A DNA stretch of 49,699 nucleotides from Cephaloticoccus capnophilus (GCF_001580045.1 NZ_LSZP01000005.1:1-49699); one strand, 5' to 3'. Counted from the stretch's first letter, positions 15,791 through 25,622 are shown. Numbers and translations are program-made. The notes: generated by a model not told the origin, from the letters alone.

Positions 15791-17395
15791 TTATGCGCGA
15801 TAACGCGAATCGTACCAGGGCGTGCGCGGCGCTTTGTTTATGCGGCCATTGGCGGCGAGGTGTTCGAGCACCTTGAAGGTGAGTTCGGGCGAGCCCTCGA
15901 CTTTTGCGGCGAGGGTTTCGGCGCTTTGACCCTCGGCGGGCGCGGTGGCTTCGCGTAGCGCGGCGACGAGGCGGCGTTGGAGCGCGATGACGCCCGTGGC
16001 GGCTTTCTTGCCCGCTTCGACTCCGGGTTGGTGGTAGGCGTTGATGCCGACGAGTGAGGCGTAGAGTCCTACGGCGCGTTCGTAGAGGGCGATCAACATC
16101 CCGAGGGAGCGCGGCGTGAGCTCGTCGATGGTGAGGCTGATCGAGTGGCGATCTTTCTCGCTGAGCGCGTCGCGCGTGCCGAGGTAGAAGCCTTGCAGGT
16201 AATCGCCGGAGGTGACACCGGGCTCGACTTCGAGAGGCTCCTTGAGAAGCAGATTACGCCTATCTTTAAGCACCTCGATGAAGGTCACGAAGAAGTTGTT
16301 CACGCCTTCGCGGAGCTGTTGGACGTAGGCGTGTTGGTCGGTGGAGCCCTTGTTGCCGTAAACGGCGATCCCTTGGTTGACGACGCGGCCTTGCGTATCG
16401 AATTCCTTGCCGAGCGACTCCATGACGAGCTGCTGGAGGTAGCGGGAAAAGAGGAGTAAGCGGTCTTTGTAGGGGAGGAGGACCATGTCCTTTTCGCCGC
16501 GTCCGTTGGTCTCGTAATGCCACATGAGGGCGAGGAGCGCTGCGGGGTTTTCGCGCGTGACGGGGCGGCGGGTGACGGCGTCCATCGCCGCCGCTCCAGC
16601 GAGCATGTCATGTATATCTAGACCGCGAAGTGCGGCGGGGAGCAGTCCTACTGCGGACAGTTCTGAGGTGCGCCCACCGACCCAGTCCCACATCGGAAAA
16701 CGGGCGAGCCAAGCTTCGTCCTGAGCTAATTTGTCGAGTTGGGAGCCTTCGCCGGTGACGGCGACAAAGTGCCTCGGGTAATCAAGCCCATGGTCGCGGA
16801 AGTAGGCCGCGGTTTCGAGCATGGCGTTGCGCGTCTCGACCGTGCCGCCGGATTTGGAGATGACGACAACGAGCGTGGTCGCCACCTTTCCTTGAGCATC
16901 GATTTCCTTGAGGGCTGCTTCGATGCCATCGGGGTCAGTGTTATCCATGAACGAGAGAGTCATGGGCGCTTGATCCGGCTGACTAAGTGCCTGGTCCACG
17001 AATTGCGGGCCGAGAGCTGAGCCGCCGATTCCGATGACCAAGAGGTGCCTAAATGGATTACCGTTGGGGGCGGTTTTCGCCCCGGTTCTTATGTCGTGGG
17101 CGAAGCGATCTATCTTGGCACGTGTTGTAGTGATGGCTTCCCGGATTTCGTCGGTGGGAGCGAGCTGCGGCGCGCGGAGCCAGTAATGGCCGACCATGCG
17201 TTGTTCATCGGGGTTGGCGATTGCGCCTTTTTCGAGGGCGTTCATCGCGGCGAAGGCGGCCTGAATGTCGGCTTCGCGTTTTGCGAAAAAATCCTCGGGA
17301 AAGGGGATTCGGCTAATATCGAGCGCGAGGCCGAGCTCGGTGTTTTGGTAAAGCGTGTCTTTGAAGCGCGACCAAGTAGCGGAGGTGGAGGACAT
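15791..17395 (-). CDS. pgi: glucose-6-phosphate isomerase
   Basis: From the ATG at 17395 the enzyme has 534 residues and interconverts glucose-6-phosphate and fructose-6-phosphate in glycolysis. It shows [12 protein letters not shown], the phosphate-binding [11 protein letters not shown], and [16 protein letters not shown]. The frame extends to 17467, but the extra residues look random and the internal ATG begins a typical N-terminus ([15 protein letters not shown]). A pyrimidine-rich stretch precedes the start, with no Shine-Dalgarno. It lies 104 bp downstream of ilvD on the same strand; co-transcription is possible but not shown. Confidence 0.92.
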   Translation of the reverse strand: MSSTSATWSRFKDTLYQNTELGLALDISRIPFPEDFFAKREADIQAAFAAMNALEKGAIANPDEQRMVGHYWLRAPQLAPTDEIREAITTTRAKIDRFAHDIRTGAKTAPNGNPFRHLLVIGIGGSALGPQFVDQALSQPDQAPMTLSFMDNTDPDGIEAALKEIDAQGKVATTLVVVISKSGGTVETRNAMLETAAYFRDHGLDYPRHFVAVTGEGSQLDKLAQDEAWLARFPMWDWVGGRTSELSAVGLLPAALRGLDIHDMLAGAAAMDAVTRRPVTRENPAALLALMWHYETNGRGEKDMVLLPYKDRLLLFSRYLQQLVMESLGKEFDTQGRVVNQGIAVYGNKGSTDQHAYVQQLREGVNNFFVTFIEVLKDRRNLLLKEPLEVEPGVTSGDYLQGFYLGTRDALSEKDRHSISLTIDELTPRSLGMLIALYERAVGLYASLVGINAYHQPGVEAGKKAATGVIALQRRLVAALREATAPAEGQSAETLAAKVEGSPELTFKVLEHLAANGRINKAPRTPWYDSRYRA

Positions 17396-17499
17396 GGCGG
17401 GATCGGGTGAGTGAGTGAAAGGGGAGCTGGGGGCGAGCGTTAGTTGAGCGCGAATACGCAAATGCACGCGACCAAAGCGCGTGCGTTTTTCTCAATGGC

Positions 17500-19233
17500 T
17501 CAAAGGGCTAGGGCTTTGTCGGTGACTGCGCCTTCGGAGGCGGTGGCGACGAGTGCGGCGTATTTGGCTAAAACGCCGCGTGTTTCCTTGGGCGGAGCGG
17601 GCCGGTAGGCGGCCATGCGCGCGGCATACTCATCGTCGGGGATGAGCAGCGAGATGGTATTTTTAACGGCATCGACCTCAATCAAGTCGCCATTGCGCAC
17701 GATGCCGATGGGGCCGCCCTTGGCGGCTTCGGGCGTGATGTGGCCGACGTCGAAGCCGTGTGAGCCGCCCGAAAAACGTCCGTCGGTGATGAGGGCGACG
17801 TCTTTGATGAGTCCGCGTCCGGCGACTGCTGAAGTGGGCGAGAGCATTTCGCGCATGCCGGGGCCACCGCAGGGGCCCTCGTTGCGGATGACGACGACGT
17901 CGCCTTTGACCACGTCGCCGCGTAAGATGCCTTTGAGCGCGTCTTCCTCGCCTTCGTAGACTTTGGCAGTGCCTTTAAAGTAGAGCCCTTCTTTGCCGGT
18001 GATTTTGCCGACTGCGCCGCCGGGAGCGAGGTTGCCGTGGAGGACGCGCAGGTGAGTGGAGCTTTTGATGGGCTGTTCCCAAGGGTGAATAATGTCCTGC
18101 TCGTGCGGATACGCGGCGTAGGGCTGCACGTCGCGCAGCGTCTCGGCAATGGTCTCGCCGGTGACGGTGAGGCAGTCTCCGTGGAGCATCCCCCGGTCGA
18201 GCAGCAGCTTCATCATCGGGCGGATGCCGCCGATGCGCACGAGGTGGCTCATGTTGTATTTGCCGAAGGGTTTTAGGTCGGCCAAGAGCGGCACGCGCTC
18301 GCCGATTTCCCTAAAATCCTCCAGAGAGAGCGACACCTTGGCGGCGTGAGCGATGGCGAGTAGATGCAGGATGAGGTTAGTCGAGCCGCCGAGTGCGATG
18401 CAGACGGTGATCGCATTTTCAAAGGCTTTGCGGGTGAGGATGTCGCTGGGGCGGATGCCCTTGCGCAGCATGTTCATAACGGCCTCGCCCGCGCGTTCGC
18501 AGTCTTGGCGTTTGGCTTCGCTGACGGCGAGTTGGGCACTGCTGTTGGGCAAGCTCATCCCGAGCACCTCAATCGCGCTCGCCATTGTATTGGCCGTATA
18601 CATACCGCCGCAAGAGCCGGGGCCGGGGATGGCGGCGGCTTCGACGGCCTTGAGTCCCGCGTCGTCGAGCTCGCCTTTGGCGTGTTTACCGACCGCCTCG
18701 AAAACGGAGACGACATCGAGCGGTTTTTTGTGGTCGCAATCGTCGGCGGTGAAGCCGGGCAAAATCGTGCCCCCGTAAATGAAGACGGCCGGGCGGTTGA
18801 GCCGCGCGATGGCGATCATCGCGCCGGGCATGTTTTTATCGCAGCCGCCGATTGCGACGAGCCCGTCGAAGCCCTCGGCGGCGACGGCGGTCTCGATGGA
18901 GTCGGCGATAACTTCGCGCGACACGAGCGAGTAGCGCATGCCTTGCGTGCCCATGCTGATGCCGTCGGTGACGGTGATGGTGTTGAAGTAAACGGGCTTG
19001 CCGCCTGCTGCGGCGATACCTTGGCGGGCGTGGTCGCTTAGGTCGCCGAGGTGCACGTTGCAGGGCGTCATGTCGCTGGGGCTGGAGGCGACGGCGATTT
19101 GGGGCTTCTTAAAATCCGCATCGGTAAAGCCGACTGCGCGGAGCATGGCGCGCGCTGCGGCGCGGTCATTGCCATCGACGACGGCGGAGGAGTGCGGGCG
19201 AATCGTTTCTGCGGCGGATGAAGACTTGCTCAT
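17500..19233 (-). CDS. ilvD: dihydroxy-acid dehydratase
   Basis: IlvD dehydrates 2,3-dihydroxy acids in valine, leucine and isoleucine synthesis and carries an Fe-S cluster. The 577-residue product from the ATG at 19233 has the three cluster cysteines in DMTPCNVHLGDL, GGCDKNMPGAM and GPGSCGGMYTANTMA, plus SGGSHGFDVGHITPEA near the C-terminus. The frame runs to 19278, but MSKSSSAAETIRPHSS is the more typical beginning. It diverges from scpB over 286 bp, in which I see no repeat or gene. Confidence 0.92.
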   Translation of the reverse strand: MSKSSSAAETIRPHSSAVVDGNDRAAARAMLRAVGFTDADFKKPQIAVASSPSDMTPCNVHLGDLSDHARQGIAAAGGKPVYFNTITVTDGISMGTQGMRYSLVSREVIADSIETAVAAEGFDGLVAIGGCDKNMPGAMIAIARLNRPAVFIYGGTILPGFTADDCDHKKPLDVVSVFEAVGKHAKGELDDAGLKAVEAAAIPGPGSCGGMYTANTMASAIEVLGMSLPNSSAQLAVSEAKRQDCERAGEAVMNMLRKGIRPSDILTRKAFENAITVCIALGGSTNLILHLLAIAHAAKVSLSLEDFREIGERVPLLADLKPFGKYNMSHLVRIGGIRPMMKLLLDRGMLHGDCLTVTGETIAETLRDVQPYAAYPHEQDIIHPWEQPIKSSTHLRVLHGNLAPGGAVGKITGKEGLYFKGTAKVYEGEEDALKGILRGDVVKGDVVVIRNEGPCGGPGMREMLSPTSAVAGRGLIKDVALITDGRFSGGSHGFDVGHITPEAAKGGPIGIVRNGDLIEVDAVKNTISLLIPDDEYAARMAAYRPAPPKETRGVLAKYAALVATASEGAVTDKALAL

Positions 19234-19519
19234 GATGTTGCTTAGGTTCGCGAGGGGGGCTGAGTTGCGAACGAGCAAGCACGCTAGCGCTGCGCTTTTG
19301 CGCGCCGCAAATCATTTGCTCTGGAATGAAGGGAAAGCGCTCTGAGCGATCGTCACTCTCCCCGCGACTTCATTACGGGCGCCTTCCTAGCGCTGGAGTT
19401 CGGCGAGCAGGCGGGCGCGGGTCGGCGCGGAAACGTGGGGAATAAAAACTAGGCGCGGATGGCTTGGGAGTTGCCTCGGCTTCGGTCTCTGCGCATTCAC
19501 TACTCGCTCCGTTACCTGC

Positions 19520-20461
19520 ATGGCGTTTAACCTAAAAAAAGTGCTCCGCGCGTTGCTGTTTTCCTCCAGCCAGCCGCTTACGATTAAAGACATCCAGACG
19601 ACTTTTGCGCGGTTTCACGACTCGGAGGAGGCGCGTGAGGCTGCGGCGCAAGACGCGGTGTCGGCCACCGGCACGCTTGATGGCGCGGCCCGAGCGGCCA
19701 GTGACGAAGCAGATGCGGACGGCGACGCGTTGAGCGAAGAGGAGCGCGAGCTTTACGCCGAAGTGCCTTCGCTGGTCACAGCGACGCAGATACGAGACGC
19801 CTTTGCGGAGATTGCTGCCGAGTTTGCGGCGGCGGACGAGGGGCTCCTGCTCGTCGAGGGCAGCAGTGGCTACCAGCTCGTCACGCATCCGCGTTTTGCG
19901 CGCTGGGTGCGGCTTTTGCGCGGTGAGCCCGCGCCTGCGCGGCTGAGCCGCACGGCACTCGAAACGCTCGCTATCGTCGCCTATCGGCAACCGGTTACAC
20001 GCAGCGAAATCGAGACGATTCGCGGCGTCTCTGCCGATGCGGGGCTAAACAAGTTAATCGAGCGCGAGCTAGTCTACGTCGTGGGCCGAGCCGAAGTCCC
20101 TGGGCGCCCCATCCAATACGGGACGACCGAGCAGTTTTTGGATTTTGTGGGGCTGCGCTCGCTCGACGAGTTGCCCGCTTCCGATGTGCTCTCTAACCGC
20201 CAAATCAACGCGTGGTTGCAAAGCGCCGCCGAAGCTGTGGCCGCACCGCAGCCGCTCGCCGACGAAGCGATGGGCTTGCCGCTCGAAGAGGGCGAAGGCG
20301 AGACCCCGAACCTTGAGGAAGTTTCGCTCGAAACGGGACTTGCCCCGTCGTCCGAAGCAGCGACTTCGCGGGATGCAGAAAACTTTATCATCGAAACAAA
20401 CGAACTGGCTCAAGAGAGCGCTGCCGCTGTCGAAACCGCAGAAAAGGAGGAATCTGCCTAA
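19520..20461 (+). CDS. scpB: segregation and condensation protein B
   Basis: ScpB partners ScpA and SMC in the bacterial condensin complex. The 313-residue protein has an N-terminal winged-helix region (LKKVLRALLFSSSQPLTI), then an acidic, low-complexity insert (about residues 38-75), and the conserved second winged helix LSRTALETLAIVAYRQPVTR ... IRGVSADAGLNKLIER ... GRPIQYGTTEQFLDFVGL. Both the insert and a 90-residue acidic C-terminal tail make it much longer than the usual 180-200 residues. It overlaps pheA by one base (TAATG), so the two are translationally coupled. No scpA lies in the window. Confidence 0.87.
   Translation: MAFNLKKVLRALLFSSSQPLTIKDIQTTFARFHDSEEAREAAAQDAVSATGTLDGAARAASDEADADGDALSEEERELYAEVPSLVTATQIRDAFAEIAAEFAAADEGLLLVEGSSGYQLVTHPRFARWVRLLRGEPAPARLSRTALETLAIVAYRQPVTRSEIETIRGVSADAGLNKLIERELVYVVGRAEVPGRPIQYGTTEQFLDFVGLRSLDELPASDVLSNRQINAWLQSAAEAVAAPQPLADEAMGLPLEEGEGETPNLEEVSLETGLAPSSEAATSRDAENFIIETNELAQESAAAVETAEKEESA
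20445..20460 (+). promoter_or_regulatory. Shine-Dalgarno of pheA within scpB
   Basis: AAAAGGAGGAA ends about 8 nt before the pheA ATG at 20461. It is a strong canonical site consistent with coupled translation from scpB. Confidence 0.6.
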
Positions 20462-21552
20462 TGGACTTGGAACCGATTCGCGCAAAAATCGACGAACTCG
20501 ACCGTGAGCTCGTTGACATCATTAACCGCCGCTTAGCGCTCGCCCAAGAGATCGGGCAGATTAAGCGTGTGACCGATGGCGAGGTTTACGTGCCCGAGCG
20601 CGAGGATGCCGTCTTTCGCAAAGTCTTCGCCTCCAACAAAGGCCCGGTGAATAACGAGGCATTGCGGGCGATTTACCGCGAGCTCATGTCGGCGGGGATC
20701 GCGCTCGAGAAGCCGCTCTCAATCGCCTACCTCGGCCCCGAAGCGAGCAACACGCATGCTGCTGCGATGAAAAAATTTGGCGTGAGCTTGGACTATCACG
20801 CGATGGCGAGTGTCGCGGATAGCTTTGCCGCAGTCGAGAAAGGCGAGGCCGACTATGCGGTGATCCCGATTGAGAACTCGACCGAAGGCAGCGTGCGCGA
20901 AGCACTCGACTGCTTCGTGGAGAGCGACCTAAAGGTTGTCGCGCAGCTTTATACCGAGATTAGCCACGCGCTGATTTCCAACGAGCCGCTAGAAAAAATA
21001 ACGACCGTGTACTCGAAAGATCAGGCACTCGCGCAGTGTCGGTACTGGCTGCAACGGCACTTGCCGCAAGCGCGCTTAGTTGAGGCGTCGAGCACTTCGC
21101 GCGCGGTGCAAATCGCCGCGCAGGAGTCGGGTGCGGCAGCGGTGGCGGGCGAGCTCGCTGCGCAGTTTTACGGCGTGCCCGTCGTGGCCCGAGCCATTCA
21201 AGACAAGGCGGACAATACGACACGCTTCTTCATCCTCGGGCGCAAACCGACTAAGCCGATTGGGGGCGGTAAGGACGTGAGCAGCTTCCTGATTTCGCTC
21301 GGCGACGGGGCTTCCGACCGGCCGGGGGGACTGCTCAAAATGCTGATGCCGCTGGCCGAGCGCGGGATTAACCTCTCAAAAATCGAGTCGCGCCCGAGCA
21401 AGATGCGCCCGTGGGATTACTACTTCTTTATCGACGTGAGCGGTCATCATGACGAGCCCGAGATGCAGGCTGCACTGGCCGAATTGCGGAAGTTTTGCCC
21501 ACTCGTGAAATGGCTTGGCAGCTACCCTGCCGTGCGTAGGGAGAGCGACTAA
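20461..21552 (+). CDS. pheA: bifunctional chorismate mutase / prephenate dehydratase
   Basis: The P-protein makes phenylpyruvate from chorismate for phenylalanine synthesis. In 363 residues it has an AroQ chorismate mutase domain (about 1-85: IRAKIDELDRELVDIINRR), a prephenate dehydratase domain (about 88-270: YLGPEASNTHAAA, VIPIENSTEGSV with the conserved Thr, TRFFILG) and an ACT regulatory domain (about 280-360: GLLKMLMPLAERGINLSKIE, ESRPSK) that usually senses phenylalanine. A strong AAGGAGG precedes the start. A terminator-like hairpin begins at the stop codon. Confidence 0.93.
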   Translation: MDLEPIRAKIDELDRELVDIINRRLALAQEIGQIKRVTDGEVYVPEREDAVFRKVFASNKGPVNNEALRAIYRELMSAGIALEKPLSIAYLGPEASNTHAAAMKKFGVSLDYHAMASVADSFAAVEKGEADYAVIPIENSTEGSVREALDCFVESDLKVVAQLYTEISHALISNEPLEKITTVYSKDQALAQCRYWLQRHLPQARLVEASSTSRAVQIAAQESGAAAVAGELAAQFYGVPVVARAIQDKADNTTRFFILGRKPTKPIGGGKDVSSFLISLGDGASDRPGGLLKMLMPLAERGINLSKIESRPSKMRPWDYYFFIDVSGHHDEPEMQAALAELRKFCPLVKWLGSYPAVRRESD

Positions 21553-21575
21553 GGCCACTCGTGGCTTTTATTTTG
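21552..21575 (+). terminator. probable intrinsic terminator of scpB-pheA
   Basis: AGGCCA/TGGCTT (21552-21557 with 21562-21567, loop CTCG) is followed by TTATTTTG. The stem starts within the pheA stop codon. Confidence 0.5.
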
Positions 21576-21597
21576 CGAGCCGCTCGTTGGCGGCTCG
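21566..21597 (+). repeat. T element copy 2
   Basis: TTTTATTTTG is followed by an 8-bp hairpin (21576-21583 with 21590-21597, loop TCGTTG). It matches the complement of 7093-7125, with a compensated base-pair change (CGAGCCGC/GCGGCTCG here, CGGGCCGC/GCGGCCCG there). Confidence 0.6.
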
Positions 21598-21781
21598 TCT
21601 CGGGGGCTAGCTTCTCGAAGCCAGCTCTTCCTTAACTTTCTTTTTTACCTCCACCGCTAACCTCTCTCAATTTTTTGGACTGCTGAGCTTATACATGGCG
21701 GGGCGAGTGAATGGGGAGCGGTTTAAAAGTAAGGCTTTTCCGCTTGGGCGTGGCGAAGCTGGGCAGGGCGGAAAATACGCA
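21598..21781. other. non-coding stretch between pheA and rpmA
   Basis: Apart from the terminators and the T element at its edges I see no gene or repeat. It is locally T-rich (about 21630-21680). Confidence 0.5.
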
Positions 21782-21821
21782 CAAAAAACGCCGCCTCGGG
21801 AAAGGGCTCCCAAGGCGGCGG
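21782..21821 (-). terminator. intrinsic terminator of rplU-rpmA
   Basis: Read on the minus strand, GCCGCCTT...GAGGCGGC forms a stem followed by GTTTTTTGT. It lies about 50 bp past the rpmA stop and is a good rho-independent terminator. Confidence 0.75.
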
Positions 21822-21869
21822 TGGAAAGTCTGTGAGTTGCCAGTTGTGTGTTCTGGGCGGGAAGAGCGA

Positions 21870-22109
21870 TCAGACGATGGAGACGCTGCGCTTGGCCTTA
21901 TCGAACTTTACGACGCCGTCGCGCAGGGCGAAGAGCGTCCAGTCGCGACCGACACCGATGCCCGTGCCCGGGTGGATCTTGGTGCCGCGCTGGCGGATGA
22001 TGATGTTTCCGGCGAGGACGGACTCGCCGCCAAAGCGCTTCACGCCGAGCCGCTTGGAGTGGCTCTCGCGACCGTTACTTGATGTTCCCTGTCCTTTTTT
22101 GTGAGCCAT
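21870..22109 (-). CDS. rpmA: 50S ribosomal protein L27
   Basis: The 79-residue protein begins [14 protein letters not shown], the L27 N-terminus that reaches toward the peptidyl-transferase centre, and continues with [20 protein letters not shown] and [18 protein letters not shown] upstream is a fair Shine-Dalgarno. It lies downstream of rplU, the classical L21-L27 pair, and ends at a strong terminator. No obg follows, unlike in many bacteria. Confidence 0.95.
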   Translation of the reverse strand: MAHKKGQGTSSNGRESHSKRLGVKRFGGESVLAGNIIIRQRGTKIHPGTGIGVGRDWTLFALRDGVVKFDKAKRSVSIV

Positions 22110-22208
22110 GACTAAAGTTCCTTTCGGTTGCTGCGTTTAAAATTCGGTGAGTGGGGGGAGACTCTGTGCTCGTGCTGTGCGGGATTTGCGTGCGCGTGAC
22201 GGGCTGGC

Positions 22209-22523
22209 TTAGACCTTAATCGCCTCGACCTTGATGACCGAGAGCTCTTGGCGGTGGCCGCGCTTACGCTCCATGCCTTTGCGCTTCTTTTTCTTAAAGA
22301 CGATGACCTTCTTGCCGCGCTTGTTTTCTAAAATTTTGACCGAGACGATTGCGCCCTCGAGGCGCGGGGTGCCGACCTTAAAGGACTCGCCCGCACCGGC
22401 GGCGAGCACGTCGCTAATCTCCACTACGGCACCGGCTTCCGTGTTGGGGTAGCGGTTTACGGTTAAAATGTCGCCCTCGGAGACAGTGAGCTGCTGGCCT
22501 TGGGTTCGGATGGTCGCTTTCAT
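22209..22523 (-). CDS. rplU: 50S ribosomal protein L21
   Basis: The 104-residue protein has the L21 core: a [18 protein letters not shown]-terminus and the [18 protein letters not shown] basic segment that binds 23S rRNA. It is followed 99 bp later by rpmA on the same strand. Expression is expected to be high; the pair ends at the terminator near 21800. Confidence 0.95.
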   Translation of the reverse strand: MKATIRTQGQQLTVSEGDILTVNRYPNTEAGAVVEISDVLAAGAGESFKVGTPRLEGAIVSVKILENKRGKKVIVFKKKKRKGMERKRGHRQELSVIKVEAIKV

Positions 22524-22646
22524 AGATAAAAGGCGCGGAGCAAGCCGAAGCGCTCAGTCTAGCGCAAGCCCAAAATGGGGGCTGTGGGCCAATCCAGTGA
22601 CCTTACGGACAGCCTGTGGTACGCAAGGCGTTTCTCCCTGCTGGCG

Positions 22647-22675
22647 CGGGGTGCGCCGGTCAGTGACCGCAGCCA
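22647..22675 (+). repeat. L element fragment (end plus hairpin 5 only)
   Basis: GGGGTGCGCCGGTCAGTGAC followed by CGCAGCCATTTA resembles an L terminus, its adjoining hairpin (CGGTCA/TGACCG) and the CCATTTA word. The rest of an element is absent. It lies in the 240-bp gap between rplU and ndh, which otherwise shows nothing. Confidence 0.35.
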
Positions 22676-22763
22676 TTTACGCTGGCGCGACTCTGATCAG
22701 CCCGCGCGCGCTTCAAGGCTGCGCGGTTGGCTGACCAGAGGTAGGCGTGTGTCCCGCCCCGCA

Positions 22764-24098
22764 CTACGCTTTTTGTGGCGCGGGAGCAGGTGGCGAAGCA
22801 GCGGCGGCGGAGGCGGCGGGGGTTGGAGCTGGCGCGTCGCTTGATGGGTTTATGCCTGTGATGATGCGGGCGCCGCGTTGCCAAGTGAGGTAGGCCCAGG
22901 CCCAGTGCAGGAAGATGATGAGCCGGTTGCGCATGCCGATGAGGAAGAAGAGGTGCACACTCATCCACATGGCCCAAGCGGGCCAGCCGTTGAAGCGCAT
23001 CTTGGCGACGGCGGCGACGGCGGCACTGCGGCCAATCGTGGCGATGCTGCCTTTGTCGAGGTAGGTGAAGGGCTGGCGGGCCTTTCCCTTAATCTCGGCG
23101 AGGATTTGCTTGGCGGCGTGTTTACCGGTTTGCGCGGCGGCGGGGGCGACGCCCGGGACGCGTACGTTTTTCGTGTCGACGATTGCGGCGAGGTCGCCGA
23201 CTGCGAAGACTTCTGGGTGCTCGGGGAGGCTCAGGTCGGGGGCGACTTGGACGCGGCCTGCGCGGTCGAGCGGCACCCCGGCGAGGGTTTGCGTCACGGG
23301 GCTGGCTTCGACGCCGGCGGCCCAGAGGATGACGGAGGCTTCGATGCGCAGGTCGCCTGCTTGGACGTGGTTTGGGCCGACTTCGGTAACGGGAGCCCCG
23401 AGGTGGACTTTTACGCCCATCGCTTCGAGCTTGCGGCGAGTGTATTCCGATTGCTCGGGAGAGAAGGGGAGTAGGAGGCGCGGGGCGGCTTCGACGAGGT
23501 GGACGTGTGCTTTGCTTGGGTCGATGCGCCTAAAATCGTGCGTGAGGACGCGGCGGGCGAGCTCGACGAGGGCCCCGGCGGTTTCAACGCCGGTGGGGCC
23601 GCCGCCGATGACGACGAAGCTGAGCAGGCGCGACCACTCGGCGGTGTTCCTCGTGGTTTCGGCTTGCTCAAAGGCGTGGAGCATCCGGCGGCGCAGTTGG
23701 GTGGCCTCGTCGAGGGTTTTTAGGCCCGGCGCGTAGCGTTCCCACTCGTCGCGGCGACCGAAGTAGCCGGTGCGGGCACCGAGAGCGACGATGAGGTAGT
23801 CGTAGGAGAGGGTGCCGTGGCCGAGGGTGACTTGGCGTTTGTCGAGGTCGATTGCTTGCACCTCATCCATGAGCGTCGTGACGTTGCGCTGGCGGGCGAG
23901 GATGTGGCGCAGCGGCTGGGCGATGTCGGGGGCGGCGAGTCCTGCGGTTGCCACTTGATAGAGCAGTGGCTGAAAGAGGTGGTGGTTTTGCCGGTCGACT
24001 AGGGTGACGCGGAGGTTGGGGGCGCGTAGCTTTCGCGCGGCGTTGAGCCCGGCAAAGCCACCACCGAGGATGACTACGTGTTTTTGAGGTTCATTCAT
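22764..24098 (-). CDS. ndh: type II NADH dehydrogenase (NDH-2)
   Basis: NDH-2 passes electrons from NADH to quinone at the inner face of the membrane without pumping protons. The 444-residue protein has an N-terminal FAD-binding GGGFAGLNAARKL, a second Rossmann motif VVIGGGPTGVETAGAL for NADH, the FAD motif VFAVGDLAA, and a C-terminal amphipathic/hydrophobic region (ALMWMSVHLFFLIGMRNRL-like) that anchors to the membrane. The tail is Ala/Pro-rich. It suits the menaquinone genes and cbb3 oxidase in this window. Monocistronic as far as can be seen. Confidence 0.9.
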   Translation of the reverse strand: MNEPQKHVVILGGGFAGLNAARKLRAPNLRVTLVDRQNHHLFQPLLYQVATAGLAAPDIAQPLRHILARQRNVTTLMDEVQAIDLDKRQVTLGHGTLSYDYLIVALGARTGYFGRRDEWERYAPGLKTLDEATQLRRRMLHAFEQAETTRNTAEWSRLLSFVVIGGGPTGVETAGALVELARRVLTHDFRRIDPSKAHVHLVEAAPRLLLPFSPEQSEYTRRKLEAMGVKVHLGAPVTEVGPNHVQAGDLRIEASVILWAAGVEASPVTQTLAGVPLDRAGRVQVAPDLSLPEHPEVFAVGDLAAIVDTKNVRVPGVAPAAAQTGKHAAKQILAEIKGKARQPFTYLDKGSIATIGRSAAVAAVAKMRFNGWPAWAMWMSVHLFFLIGMRNRLIIFLHWAWAYLTWQRGARIITGINPSSDAPAPTPAASAAAASPPAPAPQKA

Positions 24099-24200
24099 AT
24101 AGGGATAGCAAAAAAAGGCGCGGGGCGCGTGTGTCGGGCTAGGAATTTGGGTTTTGGAGTGATGGGGGAAAGTTAGGGCGGCGGGGGCGCGGTGCTCCGC

Positions 24201-24878
24201 TCACTCGTGCCGCCAGCTAATCGCGCCGGTGTGGCTGATCAGTTCGTAGGCTTTACCACGGGTGAAGCCGGGGAGGGCTTCGCGATGGTTTGCTGTGAGA
24301 ACGACTAGGCCGGGGCTTTGGGGCGTGTAGGTGATGATGCCTTCGGCGTTGGCGGTGAGTTTGGGCGTTTTGTGGTCGGCATCTTCTTCACTGGCGATAC
24401 TGACGATGGCCCCCGGCAGCGGCTTGCCGCGAAAGGTCACGCGGATTTCGCCGGGCGTGCCAGTGGGCAGCAGGTCGAGAGTGAGGGCGGGCTCGGCGGG
24501 GATTTCTGCCGTGGTGGGCTGCCAGCGAACGTAAAGGATCGGCCAGATGGCGGGGCTCTTGCCGTGCTGCATAACGTAAAAGGTGGTCTCGCCAAGAGTG
24601 GCTTGGTCGGGGGCTGCGCCATCGAGGAGGTAGTGGTCGCTTTTCTTTTCGATGGAGAGCGGGGCGAGTTTGCCGTCGGCATCGGCAGTCCATGCGGAGT
24701 TGAGGTGGAGGTCGTCGAGGTAGCCAGGGGAGCTTTCGTAGCTCTCGCCGACTTGGCCGAAGCGGACGACAAGTTGCTGCGCGTCGTTGTCTTCAATCCA
24801 AACGGAGTGCGCACGAGAAAGGGAAATCGGCGCGAGAGCGAATAGGGCGAGGGCGAGGAGGAGGGGGAGCTTATTCAC
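24201..24878 (-). CDS. exported DUF4198-like protein
   Basis: The 225-residue protein has a clear signal peptide ending in LSRAHS, then HSVWIEDNDAQQLVVRFGQVGE and a C-terminal Ig/carboxypeptidase-regulatory-like domain (GKPLPGAIVSIASEEDA ... LTANAEGIITYTPQSPGLVVLTA). This arrangement is that of DUF4198 periplasmic proteins, often found beside metal or TonB-dependent uptake genes and suspected in nickel, cobalt or iron handling. His24 at the mature N-terminus could bind metal; this is inference. It lies 102 bp from ndh and is separated from fur by a terminator. Confidence 0.65.
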   Translation of the reverse strand: MNKLPLLLALALFALAPISLSRAHSVWIEDNDAQQLVVRFGQVGESYESSPGYLDDLHLNSAWTADADGKLAPLSIEKKSDHYLLDGAAPDQATLGETTFYVMQHGKSPAIWPILYVRWQPTTAEIPAEPALTLDLLPTGTPGEIRVTFRGKPLPGAIVSIASEEDADHKTPKLTANAEGIITYTPQSPGLVVLTANHREALPGFTRGKAYELISHTGAISWRHE

Positions 24879-24962
24879 TGGAGTACGGCGGGTTAAGGGG
24901 AATGACGAAGCTGAGACCGGTTTTCTCTTAAGGTCGCGGTACGAATCGCCAGTAGAAAAAAC

Positions 24963-25004
24963 AAAAAACGCACAGGGCAGCAGACTGCGCTCTGTGCGTT
25001 TTTT
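24963..25004. terminator. bidirectional intrinsic terminator between fur and the DUF4198 gene
   Basis: An AAAAACGCACAG ... CTGTGCGTTTTT inverted repeat (24964-24975 with 24992-25003) has A- and T-runs on both sides. It lies 25 bp past the fur stop. Confidence 0.8.
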
Positions 25005-25028
25005 GCGGTGTTGTGGACTTTGGGCCGT

Positions 25029-25622
25029 CTATCGCATCGGTGCGGGGGCCACAGCGGCGGGTTGGTGCTCGCAAGAGCCGCAGGCGTTTACGTCCTCTTT
25101 CTTCTTTACGCAGCGGGCGAAGGTTTGGAGGCGTTGGCCGATGAGTTCGTAGCCCGCGCGTTCGGTGACGGTTGCGGCATACCAAGAGAGGAAGGGGGCG
25201 GGGACTTTTAAAATGCGCCCGCAGTCGACGACGTAGATTTCGGCGGTGGGCGGGGCGTCGGGGTCGTGGCGGCAGTAGCGGTAGTGGCCGTCGCCAAACT
25301 CAGTAGAGCGGAGGATGCCGTTACTGCAAAGGTCGGGGAGGGTGCGGTAGACGGTGGCGCGGGAGACGGCAGGGTGGAGCTTTTTGGCCTGAACGAGGAG
25401 GACTTCGGCGTCGAAGTAGCCGTCGAGTTTGTCGATGGCTTTAAAAATGGCGCGGCGCGCCGCGGTGACTTTCCAGCCGAGTTGCGAGCAGAGCTTTTCG
25501 GGGTTGAGCGGTGGGCGGGGGGCTGCGGTGGCGGCAGTCGCCCCAGTGGCTCCTGCTCCTTGAGACGGTGGCGGGAAGCTGGGCTCGGAGATCGGCGGGA
25601 AGATCGGAGTCGTAGTGCTCAT
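25029..25622 (-). CDS. fur: Fur-family metal-responsive regulator
   Basis: The 197-residue protein has a Pro/Ala/Thr-rich N-terminal extension (about 40 residues), then the Fur winged helix (VTAARRAIFKAIDKLDGYF, VSRATVYRTLPDLCSNGIL) and a dimerisation domain (GDGHYRYCRHDP ... YVVDCGRI). The usual first CxxC zinc pair is not present in standard form; a Cys pair occurs near the C-terminus (ACGSC). Its place beside heme/iron uptake genes suggests iron control of that locus, but Zur or PerR roles are possible. A terminator follows. Confidence 0.82.
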   Translation of the reverse strand: MSTTTPIFPPISEPSFPPPSQGAGATGATAATAAPRPPLNPEKLCSQLGWKVTAARRAIFKAIDKLDGYFDAEVLLVQAKKLHPAVSRATVYRTLPDLCSNGILRSTEFGDGHYRYCRHDPDAPPTAEIYVVDCGRILKVPAPFLSWYAATVTERAGYELIGQRLQTFARCVKKKEDVNACGSCEHQPAAVAPAPMR